Source of the DNA: Micromussa lordhowensis | Lineage: Eukaryota; Cnidaria; Anthozoa; Scleractinia; Lobophylliidae | Assembly: GCA_964020085.1 (NCBI GenBank) | Contig: OZ026606.1 | Coordinates: 1,199,060-1,263,059, forward strand | Reading direction: 5' to 3' | DNA: 64,000 nucleotides | Shown: positions 1 through 21,168 of the stretch, piece by piece | Layout of the letters: each line of letters opens with the position of its first letter | Position numbering within the stretch: the first letter of the stretch is position 1 | Notes under the pieces: generated by a model | Told to the model about the DNA's origin: nothing | The model's input: the letters and a program-made list of their open reading frames with translations, nothing else | The model's database searches: none | Program-made: the position numbers and the translations under genes

Positions 1-1747
1 GGATATTTCATTATTTGAAAACTGTTATCTGTTAGCCACTGTTTATATGTTAATACGAAAAATAGGATTGTTCGAACTCATTCAACTATACAAACAAATG
101 ATGGATTCTGATTCTTTCTGTTATATTTGTGCTGTCACGAACTGACCGGTGGAGTTGTGAAGCTCCCCCAATCCCACACCACCACCTTATCCATAGCCCC
201 TCCACGGATAAGTTTTGGGTGACCTATTGTCTTCATCTTTGCACCAGTAATGGATTTATATTGTTATATAGCTGGCGTTTTTTCCACTTCAGCATGCCCA
301 TTCATTTGTTAGTTCATGGTCTCATGACATCTAATAATGAAACTGTTTACCACCAAATGCCATGAGCGGCAACATTATGAAAACTATAACATCAAACATG
401 AAACAGTTAACTGTTACCAGCGAAATGTTAACTGCTGTTGCATGTGATCAGAGCATGCAGTTGAAGGTGGCCTGATGTTGTCACTGGAGTCTCAGCGCAT
501 TTTCCCACCAGTTCAACCCATTTGTTTTGCTATATAACAGATCACTTAATGACTTATACCTTGGGGAACAGGGGAATTTTGTTTCCCTTGAATCTCCATG
601 TTTCCCTCGACTTTGTCTTAGGAACCCTGAGATTCTCGGGAAACAAAATTCGCTGTTCCCCTTGGGACCAGTCATTAAATGTTAAATATTGTTGCTTTGT
701 CAGTGACTTAGATTTCTACATGTGATGGGCAATTTGTCCCATAACAACAAGGACCCATAGAGCATACTCGGCCATAACAAGTAACAGGTTATATAGCAGG
801 TTGCAAGTTATAACAGTCCTGAACACCCCCATGCCAGTAGATTGTGGCATTTTCACCAAAAATTAAGATAATAAAGTGGCTGCGCAAATGGTGAATAATG
901 CTATCCATGGGATAAATCAGCAGATAGCATACTTTGTTTTGTCAAGACTTATCCACTGGAGAGCGATACTTTTTTATCCTGTGACTAGCATTATCCACCC
1001 TTTGAAGGGTCTTGGAACCACTGGGTCCAAATGTATGGTAAAGTGGAAGCCTGTTAATACTGTCACCAACAGGCCATGGAAATTTGGCTGTATTAATGGT
1101 GGTCGTATTAACAGAGTGGTCATGTTAACAGGGTAGGGTTAATCCTCATGACTGCTCTAAATTGTGTGACATCTTGAAAGACATTTCATAAATTATTGCA
1201 CTTCTAAGCAACTGTTCTTAATAAACATCTGGAATGGAGATATAATTTTAAACAAATTGAAACTTGAATCAGTGTATGTGTAAATCATTAACAGAGTTTT
1301 CTTATAAGAAAATGCACGAGCGTTTCACCAAAAAAAGTGGCCAAAATAATGAGGTGACCGCATTAATAAGGCAACAGTATCAATGGCAGGGACAGGGTTC
1401 CACTTTACTTTGAATTTGTTGCAATTATATTTGTGTGTGTTCCATGGAGATACTGGAATGTTTTGGCTTTTTGCCAAAACTCTCCCCATTTCCACTGCCT
1501 GCATGTTGACAGGTCAGGGCAAACCTCTATATATTGCTGATTGATGTACTTTCTTATGTATGACCATGATCAGGCGACAATCTCACTGAAAACTAACATC
1601 ATAAGCCACAGATGTTCTTTGGTTTGTTTGAGAGGAATCCACTCTCTCCTCCCCACCCCTTTTGAAGCTGAGTGCCACTACAAAGGTTAATTGTTGAATG
1701 TTAAATCAATTGTTAAATCAATTAAGTCAATGTTTTATTTTTTTAAG
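1..1747. other. GMDS intron 1 or 5' flank, repeat relics
   Basis: No coding exon recognised. The missing N-terminus of GMDS (the GxxGxxG nucleotide-binding strand) is not visible here, so this is probably intron sequence with exon 1 off-window to the left. It contains a hairpin MITE at about 540-685. It also holds old repeat relics around 720-1140 and 1320-1400, with phrases such as 'gtattaacagagtggtcatgtta', that look like eroded transposon sequence. Confidence 0.5.
540..685. repeat. Hairpin MITE
   Basis: Imperfect inverted repeat. The left side reads ...taatgacttataccttgggg then aacagg and a gaattttgtttccc stretch. The right side carries the complement (gggaaacaaaattc, ctgttcccc, cagtcattaaatg). 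Arms are about 55 bp with a short centre and there is no coding capacity. This is a foldback non-autonomous DNA transposon; the family is not assigned. Confidence 0.6.
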
Positions 1748-12076
<10,329 letters not shown>

Positions 12077-12902
12077 TTACAGATTCAGATTAGAATCAAG
12101 ACAATCTGTCTTAGTAAACAAACTGGAGCCAACCTGTGTACACTCCTATTGACACATGCAAGCAATATGTTTCTTTATAGATAGTAATAAATTGGAGGTT
12201 TAGATAATTTTCAAATATATATTTAGGAAAATGAGGGGTGGCACAACAAAAATACAAAAAGTTATAAAAATGAATTTTGTGGTCTTGCCTGGAATATTTA
12301 TTGTTAAAGTCGGTGCTTTGGACCCAGTTTAGGGCCCGGCGTTTTTCAAACAAGGGTATTTTTTTCAATTGTTCACCCACGCCATTTTTAGCATTCTCTA
12401 GAACCAACACTTCTTCTAACTCAGACTGAATTTGTCTGTCATTTGCTATATAAAAACACCACACGTTTATTTAATTGAAAAACATTGAGAATTCAGTGTA
12501 AGGAGTTGTATCTCTTTCTTTTTGTAGAAAGTTGTTGAATGGGTTAAAGACAGTCGCTTGTGACTATTTAAATAAACAGAATTGTACAAAGAACTGGTTT
12601 CCTAGTTTTAGCTTGTAAGTAACATGAAATAAATGTAGTAAATCTTTTTTAAAAGCTTCATGGAGAGCAACTGAATATTGGCAGCTTTCGAAACAACCTT
12701 GTTCCACAGCATTGGGTTGAAACATTGTAAAAACGTACCTTCACGTGGAATGAAAAATCTAGACCTGATTTTTCGCAATGCATGATCCATCACGCACCCC
12801 CTTGTTGCTGTTGTACCTTCTCGTGAAGGCTAGCAGATGACATAAGAGATGCCTCTTTTCTGTTCGAAAAGAGTATACTAAGGGAAATATGATGATTATA
12901 TG

Positions 12903-13229
12903 CAGGGGTTTCAATAAAAGCCGGTTACTGGCGGTCTATTGCTGTCTGTAGGACCTCTTACCGCCGTCTGTTTGGATTTCATTAATAAAAGTAAAAATGA
13001 TAATAAAAAAAGGCAAATTCAACACAATGATGACCACTGAAATTTTTAAATGCTACAGTTTTTAATGCCCGGAATGCTGGAAATCGCATTTCTGAGCTTC
13101 TAGATTTCAATTTTTCTGATGGGGCATGCCACCAGACCCCCTAGTGGAAAGGGCCTTGCAGCCCCTTTGGTAATCACAGCCGCCTATTACACCAGTGGCC
13201 GCTTATAACTAAAGTTATTGAAACCCCTG
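12903..13229. mobile_element. hAT-type MITE, 327 bp
   Basis: Terminal inverted repeats are CAGGGGTTTCAATAA at the left and TTATTGAAACCCCTG at the right. A perfect 8-bp target duplication ATTATATG lies at 12895-12902 and 13230-13237. CAGGG termini plus an 8-bp duplication are diagnostic of hAT elements. The interior has no transposase. Confidence 0.9.
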
Positions 13230-13393
13230 ATTATATGGGTTGGGTGTGAGGGTGGTTTTTGTCGAGATAATGATGGCCTTAGTGAGGTTAATGAGGAACA
13301 AAAATTGATTGATGATTACCAGTTTTACAGGCTTCGATTAAGAGAATTAGCAAATGAAAAGAAAGTAATCCTTTTCTGATAAAGTATCTACTA

Positions 13394-13569
13394 CAGTGGA
13401 GCCTCGATTTAATGAACTTCTACATAACAAAGTCCTCAGTATAACAAACGATTTTCCTGGCCCCAGTAATAGTAAAATATATGGAAAAGAACCTCAATAC
13501 AACAAAACCTCGTTATAGCAAACATATTTTGCTAGTCCCTTGACCCTTTGTTATATCGAGGTTCCATTG
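13394..13569. mobile_element. mariner/pogo-type MITE, 176 bp
   Basis: Inverted ends are CAGTGGAGCCTCGATTTAA and TATATCGAGGTTCCATTG, flanked by TA on both sides (13392-13393 and 13570-13571). TA duplication with CAGT-type ends fits the Tc1/mariner superfamily. The interior is AT-rich with no coding capacity. Confidence 0.8.
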
Positions 13570-14086
13570 TACAATATGAAGAACAATGATTTCCCTGTTG
13601 TCATAGAAATCCAGTTTAACTGTCAAAACTTTTAGTCAGTGGAGCTGATCATTTCCAACTTTTTTATTCTGTGAACAAACTACATTTATCAAGGGACCCA
13701 AGATCCCAGATTGCTCTCGACTTGCTTCACCGAATAACCCAAGTCTTTGTGATTTAAATAGTCTTTTTCTTTGGCCATTGCTGCTCAATAAGAAATAACA
13801 CACAAACTGTGGTGACAAACATGACAATAATGAGCAATCTTTCACTTTAAAATCTCTATACATTTCCTGCTTCGTAGCTGTTCAAAGCTGTATTGTCGCG
13901 CAATACTACTACTTCTAATATAAATAATATAAACATATTTAACCAGGGTAAACCTGTCAGCAAATGCTGTTATCAAGGGGTGCCCTGGACAACTCAGTTC
14001 TATTGCATTGTGTGACAACACAAGTAATGGCTTTGAAAGAGGCAGGGTTTGAATTGCATTTTTCAATTCTACAGCATTTTGTTGTT

Positions 14087-17000
14087 TTACAACTCGTCTC
14101 TTCTTTCGTTCTCTGTATCTCGCTCGTTTTCAGCTTTGCTAACCATTCCTAACTTAGAGGCACCTCCCAGGTCACCTGGTTCACCGGCGACAGGACCATG
14201 AGGTGCCTCAGTGCGCCGTGTAATATGCTTTAAAGTGTCCTGGGAAAGAGCTTTAATGTCATCACGTGTTATGAAGCCCTTTCCGTCTGGATCCAGAAAC
14301 TCATGGAAAATTTTAAAGGTGTCTCTCTGGATAACTTCCACATCCTCTTCATCAAGCTCAAACAAATCTTCTATTATAACGGAAAATTGTCTCTCAGTTA
14401 AGGTATCAGCCTATGAGAAAGAAGCAAAATGTTACATAAGTTTCACTTCCACTCATTGTTTTTATCTGCAACTCGTTACCTTCAGTCAGTCTGTCTGTCT
14501 CTGTCTGTCAGTCAGTCAATCAGTGTGCTACAGTGATTAATTCGCCTTTGTCAACTTTAAGTTGAGCAATAGCTACATATTATCCTGACAACAGATTACT
14601 TGGAATGGAAATAAAGACAGAGCACCTAAAGATTTATGGACTTGGTTGTTATATGCTCTATACTTGAACATATCGATACCTTTAGTTCTTCAAATGCAGA
14701 CAGTAAAGTCTGTCTAAATCTCTCTACATTCTGATATCCCATATCGATCGTTTTGTCTCCCTTGTTGTAAGTCCAATGCACTTTGGCTTGGCTGAGTGCC
14801 CGGTACTCGTACGTCTCATTGTTGCAGCTGGCGTTGTCAAACGTGTCGTCTAACGACGCAGTGAACAGCATTGTTGCGGAGATGGTTCGGTTGCCTTTGT
14901 ATGAACGCACTTGATGTATGTAACCTAGTAGTCAAATAGCTCCATTTGTAATTCACCACAAAAATATGCGTACATTAACAACCTGTGGGAGTCAGAGGTG
15001 ATTTAGCTGCCTTTGCATGAGCGCAATCCTCAGTAAGAAAAAAGATGGCGACTGCTACATTTACCCATAGTTCTTAGTGTATGAACCTTAACACTGAAAC
15101 GTTATAAAAAGTTATAAAATCTTCAAACCTACGCTACACAATGTCCTTAGTACAGTGACAAATATTGTTTAAAATTGGCTCTTTGTGCCTTATAGGCCTT
15201 GTTAGGTTCGCAAGGTATTGTGGTAAAATACCCACCCGCCATCTTTTTTCCTATGGTGGATTAGCATATGTGACCTTACAGCAAAATGAACCGTTAGCAA
15301 AAAATTTCAAACAATATTTACGGCATGGTTGCAAATAGTGTCAAATCGAATAGATAAACGTCGTTATAGATCACATAAGTAACTGAACAGAAAAAGTTGT
15401 GGAGATTTCTTTAAACAAATTGCCAAATGCAAAGCTAATAGTTTGTCATGTTTTAAATCATTTAACAAAGTGGTATTTCGTGTAGCATAAAGCTTGCCAC
15501 CTTACCGGAAGGAATAAAAATACAGTCCCCTGGCTCAAGAGTACTGTATGTCCATTCCACTTTAGAAACATCTGGATAGAGATTCAGATCAACCACATCT
15601 GGATTGACACTTGAAAACCCTGAACCGAACTGAGGTGGCTGAAAGGAAAAGCCAAAAAAAGACGCCTGTTAAGTTTTTCATGATTTCCGTGATACTCTTT
15701 GGGCAAACATAGTGATTTTCATCTCAGCTTCATTCAAATAGTAGGTGCATGACGGGATTTTACAGTTGTCACAAAACTGATAAAAAATTTTAAGGGTTTA
15801 TATGGTTTTGGGGGACGCTGTCTCAAAATTAGAGACGTTTGTATGGGTTTTGAGCCATATTTGAAGGTCCATAACTTGGTCTCTGTTCACCCTAAAAACA
15901 TCATACTTGGTCAAATGATCAATCTCGACATGATCTTTCATGTGGTGGTGTCAGTTTATCGATTGGTTAAAATTTGAAACTCGCCCCAGTTCCCTGTTGA
16001 ATTTCGGAACAGCCTATTAGTTCACCAATGGCTGGGCATTTATGTGATTATAGAGATATTGAAGCATCACTTGATAAACACTGGTAGTAACCATCCACCA
16101 AAGTAAAGCTGTTGGAAAAGAGATGAAAACTGTTGCCAGCCTTCTCAATACCAATCAAAATTGATCCTGTAACTCAAGAGCTGCTCATGACATTAAGCTT
16201 GCGCAGTAAAGAATGGAGACCTGGGGAATGAGATTGTTTCAAGCTCGTCCATTGCAATCCATCTTAATCTTCCCCATCTTTCTTGGTTCTTTGTTTTTTT
16301 TTTTCTGTTATCCCCAGGGTTAGTAAACTAATATTTGAAGTTCCTTTGATTTAATGGTAAATTTACACATGGGAAAAATTAATCAAAATCATAATGGAAT
16401 TATGACAGACTCACCTTCGTTAGATTCAGAAGTGGCGCAAAGTCAGGGTGGATCATCATGAAGTCTTTTCGGCCCGCAACAATGCAGTGAATATTATGGT
16501 CTGCATCAAAATGAATAACAGACCGTGTTCCCCCTGAGCTCATCCAGAAGTTGAGCTCATGTATGAAGTCATTGAATGTGCCACACATTAGACAAGGAAG
16601 TAACTGTGGCAGGAATTTAAGAGAAAAGATCAGAAAACAGTTGAAGAAGCATGTCTTTTCTACAAATCTTAGTTACAGTACCACTGACTTTTCACAGGAG
16701 AATTTCATGCAACACCAACCCCCTCCTCCCCCAACAAAAAAATTGGGTATTCAGCCAGGTGTTACCAGAGCAAAGATTACCATAGGAAAGATATCAGTGA
16801 TTTCACCTATTGTTATTGATATGCCAACCAGAGAGCTATTGGCTGGTGAAACAAAGAGCTCTTTTGTTTAACGTTTTGAACATTTAAATAACAAAAACAA
16901 TGTAAACAAATATCTTCCCTATTGCCCTTTCATGCCAGTCTGAATCACACTGATTCATCTTGGTAGAAACCCAAACAACTGTTCTACCAACGTAATAAAA

Positions 17001-17560
17001 ACTTCCGAATTAAATCTACAAACATTAGGTTCAAACATAAAGTAAATACTAACCGGAAGATCTTGTCTCATCGGATCAGGCAACACCGTGACCACATAAA
17101 GATTTTTCTTCTCGTATACATCAATAAAATCACCCAACAACATACGCGCCGTTATTCCATGTGTTCTGTTCTCCGTTTTCAGTTCCGTTAACACATCCAA
17201 GTCGCCATATTTTTCCTTTAAATATTCGTCTGTCCATCTCTGCAGCGCGGGTGAATTTGCTAGGGCCCCGCGAAACACAAGAGGTTCATATTTGCTGACG
17301 TGTTTGTCCCAGAACTCTTGAGGTTTTAATATCGTGTTGTATTGTACGACGGGGCTTTTTGGCGGCCTTTGCAAGCCAAAAATTTGCAAGTGTCCGGCGG
17401 GGATGCTAGGATCCCTAGATGGAAGAAAATTCGGCGGAAAAACAACGTTCTCGAGGCGATTTAGAGCACTTCTGCTTGTGGCTTCCACGGCGAAATGATC
17501 GAGGAGATGAACCCAACAGATAAACAACAAATACAAGTTTCGATGAAGTAGCTTTGGCAT
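14087..17560 (-). CDS. ER-lumenal JmjC (cupin-8) oxygenase with EF-hand and RDEL tail
   Basis: Five exons on the reverse strand: 17560-17054, 16603-16415, 15638-15506, 14924-14680, 14410-14087. All are GT/AG and the phases close to 465 aa. Residues 1-28 form a signal peptide (hydrophobic LYLLFICWVHLL). Residues about 60-300 are a cupin-8/JmjC fold with H200 and D202 of the iron site in VIHFDAD and a second histidine H280 in GYIHQVRSY. The PGDCIFIPS turn that precedes it is typical of the family. Residues 398-409 match a canonical EF-hand loop (DPDGKGFITRDD). The last four residues are RDEL, an ER-retrieval signal. Several NxS/T sites (NRT, NLT, NAS, NET) fit a lumenal location. The family uses Fe(II) and 2-oxoglutarate to hydroxylate proteins; the substrate is unknown. 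It is convergent with GMDS. The closest named vertebrate relative is uncertain, so no symbol is given. Confidence 0.92.
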
Positions 17561-18487
17561 TTCTTTGACTGTAGTTTAGGATTGATGCTTAGAATGTAAA
17601 TAACAACACAGTAACACAACGGTGTATGGACACAGGCACCCGGGCACAGGCAACCCTCAGACGGGAAAATATTCACGACTACTCGTCCGTATGCAAATTA
17701 CTTTTTTTTTATGGTGTTACATAAAATAAATTTGCATGATAAGATGTCAAATAAATTATGACACAAAAGTCTGAGGTCTTAGGTAAATTTTTGTTTTAAT
17801 GCTTTATAATGCTTCTGAATCATTTTTAGCACAATTTGTCATTATAGTACTATGCAAAGAAAACTCTAAAAACAAAATCAAGTTCTCTAAGGTCAGAGAA
17901 AAACGTTAAAAAATAATAACCAAAAAATAAAATAGGATGCAGGAGGGCCTGCAGGGATGCATGGTTCGATTGAGGGAGATTAAGACAAACGTGAAGATAT
18001 TGGCCAATTTTGTCAAGCACATATTAAACTCCTTCGGCCCAAGACATTTTATTCCCAGAGTAACGCTCAACACAAAGAGCCCGAGTGATTCAAACTCAAA
18101 GCGTCCATCCAAGTAAGTGCGGAGACCACTAACTTCGCTCTCCAGAGAACAACCAAGATCCACCAAGCTAAAGAGTATAAATGACTACCAGTAATATGTT
18201 TCGCCCCTGTGGCCCACCCGCTTTTTCGATCGTCCCCTCAAGGGAGAAGGTTTCCTGGGAAAACAGGATCAAGGAAATAAGGATCACCGGATCAAGGATC
18301 AAATTGTTTTATTTTTTTTTAACCCATTGACGCCTGACTAAAATTGCCCGCGACCCATCCCTAATTCCCTGGCGTTTTTTGGAATATTTCAGGGCGAGCG
18401 AAAGCACAAAAATAAACCATATTTAATATTTCTTTTTATTATATGGCTAGCTCCGCGAGCGGGCAAGATGAATCAAATCCTGCGCTG

Positions 18488-18498
<11 letters not shown>

Positions 18499-18518
<20 letters not shown>

Positions 18519-18536
18519 CATCTTGCCCGCTCGGGA
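18499..18536. repeat. Perfect 18-bp inverted repeat
   Basis: CCCGAGCGGGCAAGATGG and its exact complement are separated by only two bases (ag). The half-site GAGCGGGCAAGATG also occurs at 18457, so this is part of a locally repeated module inside the Mutator-like element. Confidence 0.85.
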
Positions 18537-18591
18537 CTACCCGCCTTGTCCCGCAAGAAAAATTTCCCCAAAAGCCCTATAATAAATCCTT

Positions 18592-18605
18592 TATTGACCA
18601 AGCTT

Positions 18606-18640
<35 letters not shown>

Positions 18641-18697
18641 TTTTTTGCGTGTTTATGGACCTCGACTCCGTCTCGGTCCATAAACACGCAAAAAAAG

Positions 18698-18729
<32 letters not shown>

Positions 18730-18743
18730 ACACTTGGTCAATA
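18592..18743. repeat. Long foldback, about 75-bp arms
   Basis: The left arm runs from tattgaccaag through tcaagatggctggatattgg and tttgcgtgtttatggac. The right arm is the near-exact complement ending in cttggtcaata. It contains the repeated sense/antisense reading MAGYWP, which produces spurious overlapping open frames on both strands. It is non-coding. Confidence 0.85.
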
Positions 18744-19701
18744 ACCCATACACCGCGCGACAAAATACCCCACAGAAGCCGAGAAAATTGAAGATGCAAA
18801 ATGAAGGCAAAACGTAACCAAATACAACAGAATTTCATTTCTTGTACTATAACGGCTAACAGTTGAGAAAAGAACGGAAAATAAAAGCGAAAGACACATG
18901 TAAAAATCAATCTGAAAACAAGAAATCGCGGCTGAGGCGAAGAAACCTAGTCAAAAGCAACAAAATTTAAAGCGAAAGCTTGAGTTTTCGCCGACCACTT
19001 TTGCAGTCATTTTAACGCCGGTCGCTTTACCAATCGTTTCAAAAGTTGAATTCAACTTCGAAGTAATAATGCATATTACCATTTTTGTTTCCTAAGTCCA
19101 AAAGGTGGTTTAAACCTACGATCTGTATTCAAAACTTACTTGAAAGCGCTCCGATCGTCATCAGTTTTCGTGGCGGTTGTAGAAAGAAAAAAATTTCACC
19201 AGAAAGGTTTGAGGACTCTGTACTCCTTGATCGTCCATTTTGAAGCCACCTAAACATTGATTTACATTTTTCCTTTCTATTTTAAATTCCACAACAGTAA
19301 TTTATCCGTGTTCCATCTTTGTATATTATAGTTTAATCCTGACGAAGTCTCACTAGCAGACGAAACCGGTCGATTAGAGGAACTCAGTTGTACAAGATTA
19401 TTAGTTGTTGCTGCGTGCTGCCCACACTGTGCTGTCCACAAGTATTTATATTTTCAAATTGGATGTTAAACTCAGGCACATTAATGTGCTCATATGCTGT
19501 TCAATGTTAGTTATAATCATTCCTTGAAGAAGTCTCAGATGATAGAGACGAAACGCGTCGGAAAACAAAACGGAAAATACAACTGAACAACAAGTCTTCC
19601 TTTGTGGTGCTAACTAGTCTCCGTTTTAAAAGGATCCTTGATTCCTGATCCTTGATCCGGTGATCCTTGATCCTGTTTTTCCAGGAAACCCAAGGGAGAA
19701 G

Positions 19702-20750
19702 CGTTGCCTGTCAAATTAACCCAAATAACAGCTGCGACAAGTTGGGGACAGCTTAGCAAGGGAAACGTATGGATGCACCTTTGTGAGACAGTAAATTTAT
19801 TGATCAGTTCCAAGATTTGAAGAAAAGTCAGTAAGTAGTTAGTGAGAGTGAACTAACCGTGGAAACCACCTGTCTACATGTATTACTTTTACTGAATTCA
19901 TTATCTACCTGCACCCTTCAGCCCTTAGGAACCATTTCCAAACGAAGCATCAGGTAACAGGTAAATCTTAATTGAAGAGGCCAGCTACGAAAAGTGGTTC
20001 ACAGAAGGGTCTCCGAAAGACTCAAGTGATTACGGAAGAGAGCTATGCAATTACCAACTATAAAATTTTATAAATAAATTTTGAGACTTTTAAACTGAAA
20101 GGACAATAAATTAATTGATGAGAGGTTCAGAGACACCATGCTTCAAGGCAGACAATGATGGTACTTCTCTAGCACTAGTGGCAATGAAACACTATCTATT
20201 AACCGGCCTTCTATTCTGTTTGACCGGCCTGCTTACCCCGCGAGCTTCGTTGAAAGGTCGGGCCTGGCCAACTGCTTTTCCAGACTCCTTATTATTATAA
20301 CACGCAAGCCAAAAGGTAAGCCGTTACCAGAGGAAGGAAATAAGAGGGAGCCGTCCAAAAGAAAAAAAAAACAAAATTAGTGATGCAAACAGGTAGAAAA
20401 ATTAAAGAACATAACAAAGGAGAATTGAACCAGATAAAATACCTCGGAGAATGAGGGGGACCATGAACTCTTGCCAAAGATCGATATGCTCAGAAGAGAA
20501 AGCTGTTCTTGAAGTGATGAATACGTTGTTCGCATGGGTCACGTTGATCTTAATTACTACATTAACTTAGTATAGGATCCACCAAAAAGAAAGTTTTTTT
20601 TTTTTTTCCCAGAATTGAGTTTAACCTTTGGTAGATATAGCCCAATGTTCTGACGCGTTATTTATTCATAAATGTCACAAAATCTATTGAAATGTGATAT
20701 AAACTGATAAATTAGCTTGGAAGTATTGAATGATGACAGAGTAAAACAAG
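19702..20750. other. Intergenic, nothing recognised
   Basis: Unique-looking AT-rich sequence between two mobile elements. The open frames present (for example around 20115-20300) are short, lack splice context and match no family I know. Confidence 0.5.
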
Positions 20751-21168
20751 TTAAGGCGGGGGTACACATGAAAGCCGTATTTTGGCTGGGTAGTATGTTT
20801 TTTATGCAAATATCTCGTTGACGTTTCAAGCAATCAAGAATCTCTTTGCTCATTTCACATATCTATGTTTTGGGTTGTTTTGTAAATTTTTTGGTGATTT
20901 TTAGGTATATTTGGAGAGAAATAGTTTTTCTTAAAGGATTAGTAAAATTGATGGAAATAGGAAATTTGGAAGATTTGGTGTTGTTTTAAAATTAGAGTTT
21001 GAAATTAAAAATTGGTTCATACACTCCAAACAGTTGCCCAACAACCTGGGGTGCCATTGTGCGGTCAGGCAACTGTCTGGTGGTGTTCCATAACCCTTTT
21101 TTTTCCCTTTCAACCTCTCTTTAAACTTACCAAAATTTCACTTAAATTCACGTGTACCCCCGCCTTAA
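20751..21168. mobile_element. TTAA-flanked MITE, copy 1
   Basis: The ends are TTAAGGCGGGGGTACACATG at the left and the inverse CACGTGTACCCCCGCCTTAA at the right. Terminal TTAA on both sides fits Kolobok- or piggyBac-type insertion. The 418-bp interior is homologous, in inverted orientation, to the element at 50648-51111 (shared blocks such as tttcaagc...aatctct and ttggtgatttttaggtatatttgg). No coding capacity. Confidence 0.8.

Larger units (their letters stand above)
18249..19690. mobile_element. Mutator-like non-autonomous element, 1442 bp
   Basis: The left end reads GGTTTCCTGGGAAAACAGGA. The right end is its inverse, with GGAAACC at 19684-19690. Both ends continue into subterminal repeats of ggatcaagg/ccttgatcc. 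The 10-bp direct repeat CAAGGGAGAA flanks it (18239-18248 and 19691-19700). A 9-10 bp duplication and no transposase suggest a MULE-like passenger. It contains two foldbacks (18499-18536 and 18592-18743) and two GACGAAG...CGAAAC motifs (19335-19375, 19525-19562). Confidence 0.75.

Noticed and set aside
16551..16871. 106-codon forward frame in the JmjC locus
   Set aside because: Mostly intronic relative to the JmjC gene and partly antisense to its second exon; proline run and no family.
17461..18166. Reverse-strand frames overlapping and upstream of JmjC exon 1
   Set aside because: One is an out-of-frame shadow of exon 1, the other (17906-18166) has no homology or splice context.
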